Part shown: positions 28,347-36,544 of the stretch, in pieces | Layout: each line of letters opens with the position of its first letter | Position numbering within the stretch: the stretch's first letter is position 1 | Source: Flavobacterium dauae | Lineage (GTDB): Bacteria > Bacteroidota > Bacteroidia > Flavobacteriales > Flavobacteriaceae | Assembly: GCF_004151275.2 (NCBI RefSeq) | Contig: NZ_CP130821.1 | Location: forward strand, 2,790,001-2,854,000 | Direction of reading: 5' to 3' | DNA length: 64,000 nucleotides | Position numbers and translations under genes: made by a program | The notes under the pieces: model-generated | Seen by the model: only the letters and a program-made list of their open reading frames with translations | Databases searched by the model: none | Told to the model about the DNA's origin: nothing

Positions 28347-28466
28347 ACGTCAGTTCGAGTGGTTTTCGTAGTGAAACGGAGAAAAATTGTATCGAGAACT
28401 ACATAAAAAGACTTCTCGATACAAAATTCCTTCCACTTCGTTACAGAAATTTCACTCGAAGTGACG
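28347..28466. repeat. Long interrupted palindromic repeat
   Basis: The inner arms TTGTATCGAGAA (28387-28398) and TTCTCGATACAA (28413-28424) pair perfectly. The outer arms (CGTCAGTTCGAGTG and CACTCGAAGTGACG) pair with minor mismatches, and GTAGTGAAACGGAG faces CCACTTCGTTACAG. It resembles a dispersed flavobacterial intergenic palindrome. Confidence 0.75.
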
Positions 28467-28703
28467 TTTTGAAGTAATTTCTCCCAACGGGTTAATTTAC
28501 ATAACTTTTATATTTTGTTTGAAGTAATGTATAAAAATCTGTGCATCTGTTGAAATTTTATAATGCACTACGGGTACCTTAATTATTAAAGTTCTAATAA
28601 CCTTTTCGTTACGCAATTCAAAAAAACAGTATGTAATTTAGTACTGCATTAAATAATAAAAGTTAATTATTAACGTAACGAGAGGGGTGTTTTTCTATCT
28701 GTT

Positions 28704-28728
28704 AAAGCAAGTTGTAACGACTTGCTTT
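28704..28728 (+). terminator. Hairpin terminator (plus strand)
   Basis: AAAGCAAGT (28704-28712) pairs with ACTTGCTTT (28720-28728) and is followed by TTCTTTTTT. It could end plus-strand transcription from the pump operon, although it is about 570 bp past that stop. Confidence 0.7.
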
Positions 28729-28745
28729 TTCTTTTTTAAAAACCA

Positions 28746-28772
28746 AAAAATCGACTTTAAAAGTCGATTTTT
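28746..28772 (-). terminator. Terminator of pgk
   Basis: TCGACTTT and AAAGTCGA (28751-28758 with 28760-28767), flanked by A and T tracts, 22 bp past the pgk stop on the minus strand. Confidence 0.8.
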
Positions 28773-28793
28773 GTTTCTATATGTATTTTTAGA

Positions 28794-29984
28794 TTAATCT
28801 AAAATAGCAGCAATACCAGGTAATGTTTGTCCTTCTAGCATTTCTAACATAGCACCACCACCGGTTGAAACATAGCTTACTTTATCGTCTAAACCAAACT
28901 GTTTTACAGCTGCTACAGAATCGCCACCACCTACTAACGAGAAGGCTCCAGTTTCGGTTGCATCAGCAATAAAATTACCTAAAGTGATTGTTCCTGCGGC
29001 AAATTTTTCCATTTCGAAAACGCCTAAAGGTCCGTTCCACAAGATAATTTTAGAACCCATAATTACTTTGTTGAATTGTTCTAATGTTTTTGGACCAACA
29101 TCTAAACCTTGCCATCCGTCAGGAATATCGTTTGCAGGTACAATTTGTGTATTTGCATCGTTAGAAAACGCATCGGCGGCCACTACATCAACAGGAATAT
29201 GAATTTGCACGTTTTTAGCTTTTGCTTTTTCTAAAATCTCTAAAGCCAGTTCCATTTTATCGTCTTCAACAAGAGAGCTACCAATGTTTCCGCCTTGTGC
29301 TTTTATGAAGGTAAACATCATTCCACCACCAATAATCATGTGATCTACCTTGTCTAAAATATTTTCGATAATGGTTATTTTAGACGATACTTTAGATCCA
29401 CCTAAAACAGCCGTAACAGGCTTATCGGTAGAATTCAACACTTTATCGATACTTTCGATTTCTTTTGCCAATAACGATCCAAAACATTTATCGTTCGGGA
29501 AAAACTTCGCAACAATGGTGGTTGAAGCATGTGCGCGGTGTGCCGTTCCAAAAGCATCATTCACATATACATCGCCTAATTTCGATAATTTCTCTGCAAA
29601 AGCTTCATCGCCCGCTTCTTCTTCTTTATAAAAACGCAGATTTTCCAATAAAATCACATCGCCCGCTTTTGCATTTGCAACCACTTTTTCAACATCAGCA
29701 CCAACAGAATCGTTTACAAAAGTTACTTTTCTGCCCAAAACCTCTTCTACTTTAGAAACAATGTGTTTTAAAGAAAATTTATCTTCCGGACCGTTTTTTG
29801 GACGACCTAAATGCGACATCAATATTGCCACACCGCCATCGTTCACAATTTTATCAATTGTTGGTTTTGCAGCCACAATACGGTTATCATCGGTTACCTG
29901 AAACTGCTCGTTTAAAGGCACGTTAAAATCTACGCGGATAATGGCTTTTTTGTTGTTGAAATTAAAATCGTTTATTGTTTTCAT
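28794..29984 (-). CDS. pgk: Phosphoglycerate kinase
   Basis: Glycolytic enzyme that transfers phosphate between 1,3-bisphosphoglycerate and ADP. Visible marks are the N-terminal [20 protein letters not shown], the substrate-binding arginine in [34 protein letters not shown] and the nucleotide loop [14 protein letters not shown] with [14 protein letters not shown] start at the ATG at 29984 ([12 protein letters not shown], 396 aa, the family length). A longer frame adds 15 residues that include the promoter region. Confidence 0.97.
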   Translation of the reverse strand: MKTINDFNFNNKKAIIRVDFNVPLNEQFQVTDDNRIVAAKPTIDKIVNDGGVAILMSHLGRPKNGPEDKFSLKHIVSKVEEVLGRKVTFVNDSVGADVEKVVANAKAGDVILLENLRFYKEEEAGDEAFAEKLSKLGDVYVNDAFGTAHRAHASTTIVAKFFPNDKCFGSLLAKEIESIDKVLNSTDKPVTAVLGGSKVSSKITIIENILDKVDHMIIGGGMMFTFIKAQGGNIGSSLVEDDKMELALEILEKAKAKNVQIHIPVDVVAADAFSNDANTQIVPANDIPDGWQGLDVGPKTLEQFNKVIMGSKIILWNGPLGVFEMEKFAAGTITLGNFIADATETGAFSLVGGGDSVAAVKQFGLDDKVSYVSTGGGAMLEMLEGQTLPGIAAILD

Positions 29985-30018
29985 TGCTTTTTTATGTAGT
30001 TGAATTGTTTGTAAAGCG

Positions 30019-30026
30019 CAAATATA
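30019..30026 (-). promoter_or_regulatory. -7 element upstream of pgk
   Basis: Read on the minus strand this is TATATTTG, a perfect TAnnTTTG, 34 bp upstream of the chosen pgk start. It supports that start over the longer frame. Confidence 0.6.
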
Positions 30027-30065
30027 CAATTTTGTATTTTGTTTGTTTATACAGAATTACAAGGT

Positions 30066-30094
30066 TTGGTAAAAATAAATTACATTTATATTTG
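30066..30094 (+). promoter_or_regulatory. Promoter upstream of holB
   Basis: TTG (30066-30068) and TATATTTG (30087-30094) with an 18-bp spacer match the Bacteroidota -33/-7 promoter. It lies 37 bp upstream of the ATG and is divergent from the pgk promoter. Confidence 0.65.
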
Positions 30095-30131
30095 TTAGCA
30101 AATCCACGTTTAAAAAAGCTATTTTTGCAGT

Positions 30132-31280
30132 ATGAAATTTTCAGAAATCGTAGGTCAAAACCACTTAAAAAACCATTTGGTAAACAGCGTTCAGAAAGGC
30201 AGAATTCCGCATGCCCAATTATTTATTGGTCCAGAAGGAAGCGGTACGCTAGCAATGGCGCTGGCGTATGCCCAATACATTATCTGCAACAATAAAGGCA
30301 GTGAAAACGATGGCGGATCAGCAGCTTGCAATTTAAAATTTGATCATTTACAGCATCCCGATTTACATTTTGTTTATCCGGTTGCTACCAGTGATGATGT
30401 AAAATCGAATCCGGTGAGTGATGATTTTATGGCTAAATGGATCGACTTTTTAAAAGATTCTAAATATCCTTCGGTTAACGATTGGTACGAAGCCATTGGC
30501 GTTCAAAAAAAACAGGGAAACATTTCGGTTCACGAAGCGGCAAGTATCCTTAAAAAACTATCCTTAAAATCGTTTGAAGGCGGATATAAAGTGATGATTA
30601 TCTGGATGGCTGAAAAAATGAATACCGAATCGGCAAACAAACTACTAAAATTATTAGAAGAGCCTACCGATAAAACCGTTTTTATATTAATTGCCGAAGA
30701 CGAAAAAGCCATTTTACAAACCATATTGTCGCGTTGTCAGATACTGCATTTTAATGCGTTAAGCGAACAGGAAATTATTCAGGGTTTAATTGAAAAAGAA
30801 GCTTGTGACGAAGTTGATGCCTACAGTATTGCCAAACAATCTCAGGGGAATTACAACAAGGCGTTGAAATTACGCTATAATGTTACCGATGAATATCCGT
30901 TTGACGAATGGTTTGTTACTTGGGTAAGAGCCGCCTTTAGAGCCAATAAAAATGCACGTGTGGTCACTGATTTAGTAAAATGGAGTGATGAAATTTCGGC
31001 TATTGGTCGCGAAAAACAAAAGCTGTTTTTAACCCACTGTATGGAATTGTTCCGCCAGGCATTGTTGTTAAATTACAGCACACCTAATTTGGTTTATATG
31101 CAGCCAAAAGTAGAAAATTTTAAGTTAGAGAATTTTGCTCCGTTTGTAAACGAACATAATATTTTAGATATTTTTCAGGAACTGGAAGACGCTATTTACC
31201 ATATTGAACGCAACGGAAACGCCAAAGTTATTTTAACCGATTTATCGATTAAACTAACACGATTGATTCATAGGAAATAG
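30132..31280 (+). CDS. holB: DNA polymerase III delta' subunit
   Basis: Clamp-loader subunit. The N-terminus has the RFC/delta' pattern FSEIVGQNHLKNHLVNSVQKGRIPHAQLF. The P-loop position reads GPEGSGTLAMALAYA, which lacks the GKT of an active ATPase, as usual for delta'. The sensor region TESANKLLKLLEEP and LSRCQILHF are typical. 382 aa is a normal length. There is no four-cysteine zinc motif; one pair (C57, C67) flanks KGSENDGGSAA. Divergent from pgk. Confidence 0.92.
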   Translation: MKFSEIVGQNHLKNHLVNSVQKGRIPHAQLFIGPEGSGTLAMALAYAQYIICNNKGSENDGGSAACNLKFDHLQHPDLHFVYPVATSDDVKSNPVSDDFMAKWIDFLKDSKYPSVNDWYEAIGVQKKQGNISVHEAASILKKLSLKSFEGGYKVMIIWMAEKMNTESANKLLKLLEEPTDKTVFILIAEDEKAILQTILSRCQILHFNALSEQEIIQGLIEKEACDEVDAYSIAKQSQGNYNKALKLRYNVTDEYPFDEWFVTWVRAAFRANKNARVVTDLVKWSDEISAIGREKQKLFLTHCMELFRQALLLNYSTPNLVYMQPKVENFKLENFAPFVNEHNILDIFQELEDAIYHIERNGNAKVILTDLSIKLTRLIHRK

Positions 31281-31637
31281 TAATTTAACTAAAGTCCTTT
31301 ACAAGGCTTCCACCATTGAAATCTTTTGATAAATCATCACTAAAACTTACTTTTGTTGATACCATCTTCTCGTTCATTTTTTCTTCTCATTTTCTATATC
31401 TTTACTTATACTACAAGAAAAACATAATCTCTAAAGGGTTAATAATACAACTGTTTTTTAAAATTCTTTTCGATTTTTATAAGTAGAGATAAGCTTGATG
31501 AAAGCAAAAAAATGCTGTCTAAACTTTTTAGACAGCATTTTTTAACTTAACAACTTTTAATTCTCTTTTTTCTAAATACCTGTTTTTAATTATGATTACC
31601 CGTAATATTTTGCAATACTTATGAGTAATAACGGACA
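31281..31637. other. Gene-free stretch between holB and the OmpA gene
   Basis: Convergent intergenic region with A/T-rich sequence and one clear hairpin (31509-31541). I see no small gene. Confidence 0.7.
31509..31541. terminator. Bidirectional terminator
   Basis: A 15-bp stem (AAAATGCTGTCTAAA with its complement) and a 3-nt loop, A-tract before and T-tract after. It serves holB and the minus-strand surface locus, whose last gene ends at 31638. Confidence 0.8.
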
Positions 31638-33605
31638 TTACATTTCCACAATGATAAACTCAGATCTACGGTTCATTTGGTGTTCTGCCTCTGAACATTT
31701 AACCCCGTCTGCACAGTCGTTTATCAATTCTCGTTCGCCATAACCTTTCGCCGTTAAGCGTGATGCTTCGATGCCTTGATCAATTAACCATTCACGGGTT
31801 GATTTTGCACGGCGGTCAGACAACTGATCGTTGTATTTGTGCGATGCACGGCTATCGGTATGTGAACGGATATCAATCTTCATTTCCGGATATTCTTCCA
31901 ATACCGCCAGTACCTTGGCTAATTCCAATGCCGCATCTTGTCTGATGTTATCTTTATCTAAATCGAAATAAATCGGATTTAAATTCAACACCTTAAACAA
32001 ATCGTCACCTTCTTTAACCGGTGTTTTTAGCGGCTCTAACGCTAAGGTTAAATGGGTAACACCTGTTTTGCCTGACAAATAGGTTTCGCGTTCTGCCGTT
32101 TGATACCCTTCTTTTTCGGCTTTTACGCGATACGACGTTCCACAGTCGAATTCTTTGTTAAACGTGTACGTGTCATTTTCATATTTACTACTACTGTTTT
32201 GGTTTTTATACATATAGTCGTATAATGTTAAGGTCGCATCGCTAATGACATCGCGGGTTTTTGCATCGACTACAGTAACTATCAAATCCTGAACGCACTC
32301 TAATTGTAAGGCACGATTTTCTACAAAGCTATAAATATCGTCATTGCCTTGTCCTTCTTCCCGGTTTGAACTGAAAAAACCCTGTTTGTTTTCAAAATTG
32401 ATATAATACGCAAAATCGTCGGCATTTGAATTGATAGGTTCTCCAACGTTTTGTACCTCTCCAAACCGACCATCGCCATGCACTTTTACACCGTAAACAT
32501 CTAAGCCTCCTAAACCAACACGCCCGTCGCTTGAGAAAAACAATTCGTCGTTAGCGGTAATAAAAGGAAATGTTTCACGTGCTTCGGTATTAATTGCAGG
32601 TCCCAGATTTTCCGGTCCGCCGAATGTTCCATTGTCGTGGATTGAAACGCGCCAGATATCCGATTGTCCATAACCTCCCGGACGATCACTTGCAAAATAC
32701 ATCAGCTTTTCATCTTTACTTAAAACGGGATGTGCCGTACTGAATGAATCTCCATTAAAAGGCAATTCTTCCACATCTGACCACTGCCCGTTTTTCAAAT
32801 GTGCCCTGTAAATTTTAAGTCTTGTATTTTTCTTATCATCGTACTTGCGGTGGTTATTCAAAATATTGTTACGGGTAAAATACATTGTTTGTCCGTCTTT
32901 GGTAATAACAGCTGTTGATTCATTCAACCTGCTTTTAACATCGCCCTTAACACGTGTTACTTTTTGCTTGCTGTTTTCTTCAGCATTTAGCGGATAATTA
33001 TACACGCTGGTAAAATATTCACCTGTCCAGGTATGTACTTTTTTAGATAAGCTGCCCGTATCTCTGGCGCTGGTAAAATACAACTGGTTGTTATGCACAT
33101 AACTGCCGTAATCGGAATAAGGCGTATTAATCTCTAAATTCTGCAGGTTGTTATAACGCCCCGAATTTTGTTTGATTTGCTCTTTAAGTTCCGATTCATT
33201 TTTGCGGAATTGTGCTATCTGGGTTTGGCTTCCGGCTTTGCTTACAAATTGATCATAGTATTTTTCAGCATCTACATCGTTACCGGTGTGCTGCAATGTC
33301 TGCGCATAACGGTAATAATATTCGGTGGCCATGTCTTCACTGCCGTATTCAGTAAACAAACGCTCGTACTGCGCATTTGCCTCGGCATACCGTCCATTGA
33401 AATAATACGCATTACCGAGTTTTTCTAATAAATCCTGGCTTGAATAACCACGTTTAAGCACCTTTTCATAAATAGTTGCCGATTCGATATACGCCCATTG
33501 GTCGTATTCTTTATTAGACTTTTTTAATCCTGCCTGTGCCTGTGCCATGGTATTCCCTAAAAAAATGAAAGATGCCAAGGCTATTAAAGATAATCCTTTT
33601 TTCAT
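31638..33605 (-). CDS. PorE-like OmpA family protein with TPR and PD40 segments
   Basis: Outer-membrane-associated protein that probably ties a T9SS or surface complex to peptidoglycan. Domains in order: signal peptide (1-23), TPR helices (about 25-135), PD40/WD40-like propeller (about 190-425, with repeats such as DEKLMYFASDRPGGYGQSDI and NDELFFSSDGRVGLGG), a carboxypeptidase-regulatory-like beta sandwich (about 440-525), and an OmpA domain (about 545-655, DIRSHTDSRASHKYNDQLSD with the peptidoglycan-binding Asp and Arg). It lies 11 bp after the PorP/SprF gene. Such TPR-PD40-OmpA proteins commonly sit beside porP/sprF. Last gene of the surface locus. Confidence 0.9.
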   Translation of the reverse strand: MKKGLSLIALASFIFLGNTMAQAQAGLKKSNKEYDQWAYIESATIYEKVLKRGYSSQDLLEKLGNAYYFNGRYAEANAQYERLFTEYGSEDMATEYYYRYAQTLQHTGNDVDAEKYYDQFVSKAGSQTQIAQFRKNESELKEQIKQNSGRYNNLQNLEINTPYSDYGSYVHNNQLYFTSARDTGSLSKKVHTWTGEYFTSVYNYPLNAEENSKQKVTRVKGDVKSRLNESTAVITKDGQTMYFTRNNILNNHRKYDDKKNTRLKIYRAHLKNGQWSDVEELPFNGDSFSTAHPVLSKDEKLMYFASDRPGGYGQSDIWRVSIHDNGTFGGPENLGPAINTEARETFPFITANDELFFSSDGRVGLGGLDVYGVKVHGDGRFGEVQNVGEPINSNADDFAYYINFENKQGFFSSNREEGQGNDDIYSFVENRALQLECVQDLIVTVVDAKTRDVISDATLTLYDYMYKNQNSSSKYENDTYTFNKEFDCGTSYRVKAEKEGYQTAERETYLSGKTGVTHLTLALEPLKTPVKEGDDLFKVLNLNPIYFDLDKDNIRQDAALELAKVLAVLEEYPEMKIDIRSHTDSRASHKYNDQLSDRRAKSTREWLIDQGIEASRLTAKGYGERELINDCADGVKCSEAEHQMNRRSEFIIVEM

Positions 33606-33616
33606 ATCTTATACTT

Positions 33617-34537
33617 TTAGAAGAATCGCGGCGAATTTACGCGGCGGTACTTGTTAAACAATTCAAATCGTAAAAAAATCTCATGTGATCCGTTATTGTA
33701 ATTTGCCAATTTGGTGGTTTCCCCATCATAACTGTATCCTATAAACAGTCCGTCGGTTATTTGATAACCTACCAGTCCGCTTACAGCTGCATCCCAACGG
33801 TAAGCTGCTCCTATGGTAAATTTGTTGCTTATTAAGAAGTTTGCCGTAACATCTGCCTGAAGCGGTGCGCCGTCGGTAGCTTTCAACAAGACGGCTGGTT
33901 TGAATTTCAATGTTGGATTTAGTTCAAACACGTATCCTCCCATCAAATAGTAACTCATTCTTTGAGTCATAGTACTTTGAAGATTATCGTCGTAACGCGT
34001 TGTTTCTAAAAAATTAGGTACTGAAAAACCTATATAACTTTTTTCGTTATGCCAATAAAGTCCTGCCCCAATGTTAGGTGTAAATTGCCCACTAATATCG
34101 TTTTGAAACCGAACATCGGTAGGGTTATAAATTAACAGTTCAGAATAAGCTACATCTAATAAATTCGCTGTTCCTTTTAAACCGAAACTCAATTTACTTC
34201 CGCGACTGTTTAGATCCAAGGTATAAGAAAAATCTACACTAATGGTATTTTCTGTCATTACACCTAATTTGTCGTTTACAAAACCTATTCCCAAGCCCAC
34301 TTTACTGTCGGCAATTGGTGTATTTACCGAAAAAGCATTGGTTGTGGGTGCTCCGTCTAATCCTGCCCATTGTGTACGGTGCAAACCAAAGATGCTCAAA
34401 GCACCACGACTGCCTGCGTATGCCGGGTTGATATTGGTGGTGTTATACATATAATGCGTGTACTGCGGATCTTGCTGTGCCACGGCTGAGAAGCTTACTA
34501 AAGCTAACAAAGCCGATAATATCTTTATTTTTTTCAT
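33617..34537 (-). CDS. PorP/SprF family outer-membrane protein
   Basis: A 306-aa beta-barrel protein of the PorP/SprF family. These proteins help T9SS deliver or anchor a cognate secreted protein. The opening after the signal peptide is classic: QQDPQYTHYMYNTTNINPAYAGSRG, followed by LHRTQWAGLDGAP. The C-terminal half has alternating strands typical of a 14-stranded barrel (LKFKPAVLLKATDG, FTIGAAYRWDAAVSGL). It lies directly after the gene for a protein with a gliding-type C-terminal domain, the usual order for a cargo and its SprF. Confidence 0.93.
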   Translation of the reverse strand: MKKIKILSALLALVSFSAVAQQDPQYTHYMYNTTNINPAYAGSRGALSIFGLHRTQWAGLDGAPTTNAFSVNTPIADSKVGLGIGFVNDKLGVMTENTISVDFSYTLDLNSRGSKLSFGLKGTANLLDVAYSELLIYNPTDVRFQNDISGQFTPNIGAGLYWHNEKSYIGFSVPNFLETTRYDDNLQSTMTQRMSYYLMGGYVFELNPTLKFKPAVLLKATDGAPLQADVTANFLISNKFTIGAAYRWDAAVSGLVGYQITDGLFIGYSYDGETTKLANYNNGSHEIFLRFELFNKYRRVNSPRFF

Positions 34538-34549
34538 TGCTTCTTCGTT

Positions 34550-35800
34550 TTAGTCGTTGCTTTCTAAATGTAAGAATCCTACTTTTTTAACCCATTGGCT
34601 TTGTCCGTCACGGTCATATAAATATTCCACTACGTAATAATACGTTCCTGTTGGCAGCATTTCGCTTTTGTTCACAATAGCACTGCCTTCGGCATATCCG
34701 CGGAACACATTGCCGTTACTGTTATAATTTTTTGTTTCGAACACCTTGCGTCCCCAACGGTTAAAAATAGTTACCTGGTTATCAGGGAACTGTTCGATAT
34801 TGTCAATAATGAAATAATCGTTCACGCCATCGCCATCAGGTGAAACTCCCTGATAAATAACCACATCGCCCGGGTTAAGGTCTTTCTCCTTAATTTTTCC
34901 CAAGGTAAAAACACCAAAACCTTCCACGTTGACCGGGGTAGTTACCGTACGTGCCGCATAATCTACCACACCGCCTTCATCTACCCAAAGCTGCTGGGTT
35001 TCGTCCCAGCGTACAATGTGCAGACCGGCAGCTTCGTTGGCGGTTAAATGTGCCGGGGTAGTCCGGTTGTCCCAACTTAAAGTAACCAGAACAGAATTGT
35101 CTGTAGGTGTGGTCTGGTTGATGACCCAATATTCCTTGTTGTCGATCACTTCGATGATTCCCGTACGGCTGGCGTGCGGATATTGTGCATCGGAGTTTTC
35201 ATAAAGATATTCGCCCGTATAGGTTTCTGCTATATTTGCAGGAGCCGATATACCGGCAAAACGGTAATATCCCCCATCGCCCACAGGATAAGTAAAAGCT
35301 TCGTTACCCACTTTGGTCACTTCGCCGTTGACGTGGCTGCGGTCGGCAGTGTTGATGTGTTTCGCTCCTTTGAGGAATACGAAAGCTCCGCCATTCTCTT
35401 TATCCATCAAAACAACGCCGTTGGTAAGGTTTACCGTACCGGCATTGGCAATATCGTTGGTTAAATGAAACGAATGTTGTGTGCCCGGTTTATTGAACAA
35501 TACGTCGTAAAAACTGCTTGGTGAAGTTCCGGATATGTTCTGCATACCGTTCATCAACCCTTCAAATACCACATAACCCGTGGTATTGTTGGTAGTATAA
35601 CTAAACAAGCCTTCATTTTGGTAATGCCCGTAGAAATAAAAATCTCCGTCATTGAGCACATTTCCTGAAGGCTCGTTTTTAAAATCAAAATAAGTCGATA
35701 CTTCCGTGCCGGGACTTACCGATAGATCTCCTTTATTGAGCGTTTGGGCTACGGAAATCAACGGAAATATCGTTAAAGTATATATAATCGCTTTTTTCAT
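34550..35800 (-). CDS. Secreted protein with a gliding-motility-type (T9SS type B) C-terminal domain
   Basis: A signal peptide (MKKAIIYTLTIFPLISVAQ) is followed by a beta-rich region (about 25-310) with the sequence TYPVGDGGYYRFAGI. The last about 90 residues are the gliding-motility-associated sorting domain: YQGVSPDGDGVNDYFIIDNI, then QVTIFNRWGRKVFE and LPTGTYYYVVEYLYD. The protein should therefore be a T9SS substrate that uses the PorP/SprF encoded 12 bp downstream. It is short for such cargo. It may form the base or adaptor for the giant proteins upstream; that is inference. Confidence 0.9.
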   Translation of the reverse strand: MKKAIIYTLTIFPLISVAQTLNKGDLSVSPGTEVSTYFDFKNEPSGNVLNDGDFYFYGHYQNEGLFSYTTNNTTGYVVFEGLMNGMQNISGTSPSSFYDVLFNKPGTQHSFHLTNDIANAGTVNLTNGVVLMDKENGGAFVFLKGAKHINTADRSHVNGEVTKVGNEAFTYPVGDGGYYRFAGISAPANIAETYTGEYLYENSDAQYPHASRTGIIEVIDNKEYWVINQTTPTDNSVLVTLSWDNRTTPAHLTANEAAGLHIVRWDETQQLWVDEGGVVDYAARTVTTPVNVEGFGVFTLGKIKEKDLNPGDVVIYQGVSPDGDGVNDYFIIDNIEQFPDNQVTIFNRWGRKVFETKNYNSNGNVFRGYAEGSAIVNKSEMLPTGTYYYVVEYLYDRDGQSQWVKKVGFLHLESND

Positions 35801-35911
35801 GATTTTTATGATTTATCGAATCTTGAACTTGTTAACGCTTTTTTATGAAACCGATCTTATTTTTCTGCTTACATAATTTAACCAAGTACTGAGAACATTC
35901 AGATTAGTAAC

Positions 35912-36412
35912 CTACTTCCAATAACTCCACACAACGCCATCATATACAGCCAAAGCCTTGGCATCAGCATCATAGCACATCATACCTGGATATGGGCTTG
36001 GCACATTTAAATGTGGTGAAGCTACTTTTGGCAAAACCAATGCCTTGTCTGTAGCTTCTAATACCAAAACTCCATCTACTGTTGTACTTTGACTACCAAT
36101 AACTGTTTGTTTATTGTTTGGCGTTCCTGTGTATGCTAAAACATTGGTACCATCTCCTGCATCACTTAAGTTTGTCCATCCACTGTTTGCGTACACTTTT
36201 ACCGTAGCGTCGTTTTTATCAAAAAGGAATGTACCATTTGCTGGTGTTGCTGGCAAAGTTTCTACTGCCGGGAGAATGATCCCTTTTGTGGTATTTTCCG
36301 CAAAATCTAAAACAGCGTCGCCGTCTACCGTTTGCTTTTCTATGGCGGTTTGACCGTAAGCCAAACTACCAAAGAGGCAACATCCTATTGCTATTAAAAT
36401 TGATTTTTTCAT
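35912..36412 (-). CDS. Small secreted fibre-like protein with a duplicated module
   Basis: Signal peptide (1-20, ending LAYGQ), then two copies of one module. The first reads AENTTKGIILPAVETLPA, then GTFLFDKNDATVKVYANSGW. The second reads ATDKALVLPKVASPH, then GMMCYDADAKALAVYDGVVW. The pattern (G-x-x-x-P followed by G-x-x-x-Y/F-D-x-x-x-x-x-x-x-Y-x-x-x-W) also occurs at the N-terminus of the 2141-aa protein and the C-terminus of the 2278-aa protein. This suggests a common docking or fibre-tip fold. No T9SS C-terminal domain is visible. Confidence 0.8.
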   Translation of the reverse strand: MKKSILIAIGCCLFGSLAYGQTAIEKQTVDGDAVLDFAENTTKGIILPAVETLPATPANGTFLFDKNDATVKVYANSGWTNLSDAGDGTNVLAYTGTPNNKQTVIGSQSTTVDGVLVLEATDKALVLPKVASPHLNVPSPYPGMMCYDADAKALAVYDGVVWSYWK

Positions 36413-36426
36413 ACTTTATTTTTATT

Positions 36427-36540
36427 AGTTCGGAGTTCAGAGTGTAGAGTTCAGAGTTTTTTTACTCTTAACTCTTAACTCATCACCCTTAATTCTTAAC
36501 TCATTATTTCTAGTTCGGAGTACAGAGTGTAGAGTTTTCA
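36427..36540. repeat. Short direct and inverted repeats
   Basis: GTTCGGAGTTCAGAGTGTAG (from 36428) recurs with one change from about 36513, and the text between holds ACTCTTAACTC motifs that read as its rough complement. It lies between two surface-protein genes. Confidence 0.6.
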
Positions 36541-36544
36541 CTCA

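Larger units (their letters stand above)
28140..28793. other. Gene-free stretch between the metal pump and pgk
   Basis: No convincing gene. It contains a large interrupted palindrome at 28347-28466, an A/T-rich middle part and two terminator hairpins at 28704-28728 and 28746-28772. Confidence 0.7.

Noticed and set aside
28794..30029. Longer Pgk from 30029
   Set aside because: The extra 15 residues precede the conserved Pgk start and cover the TATATTTG promoter element.
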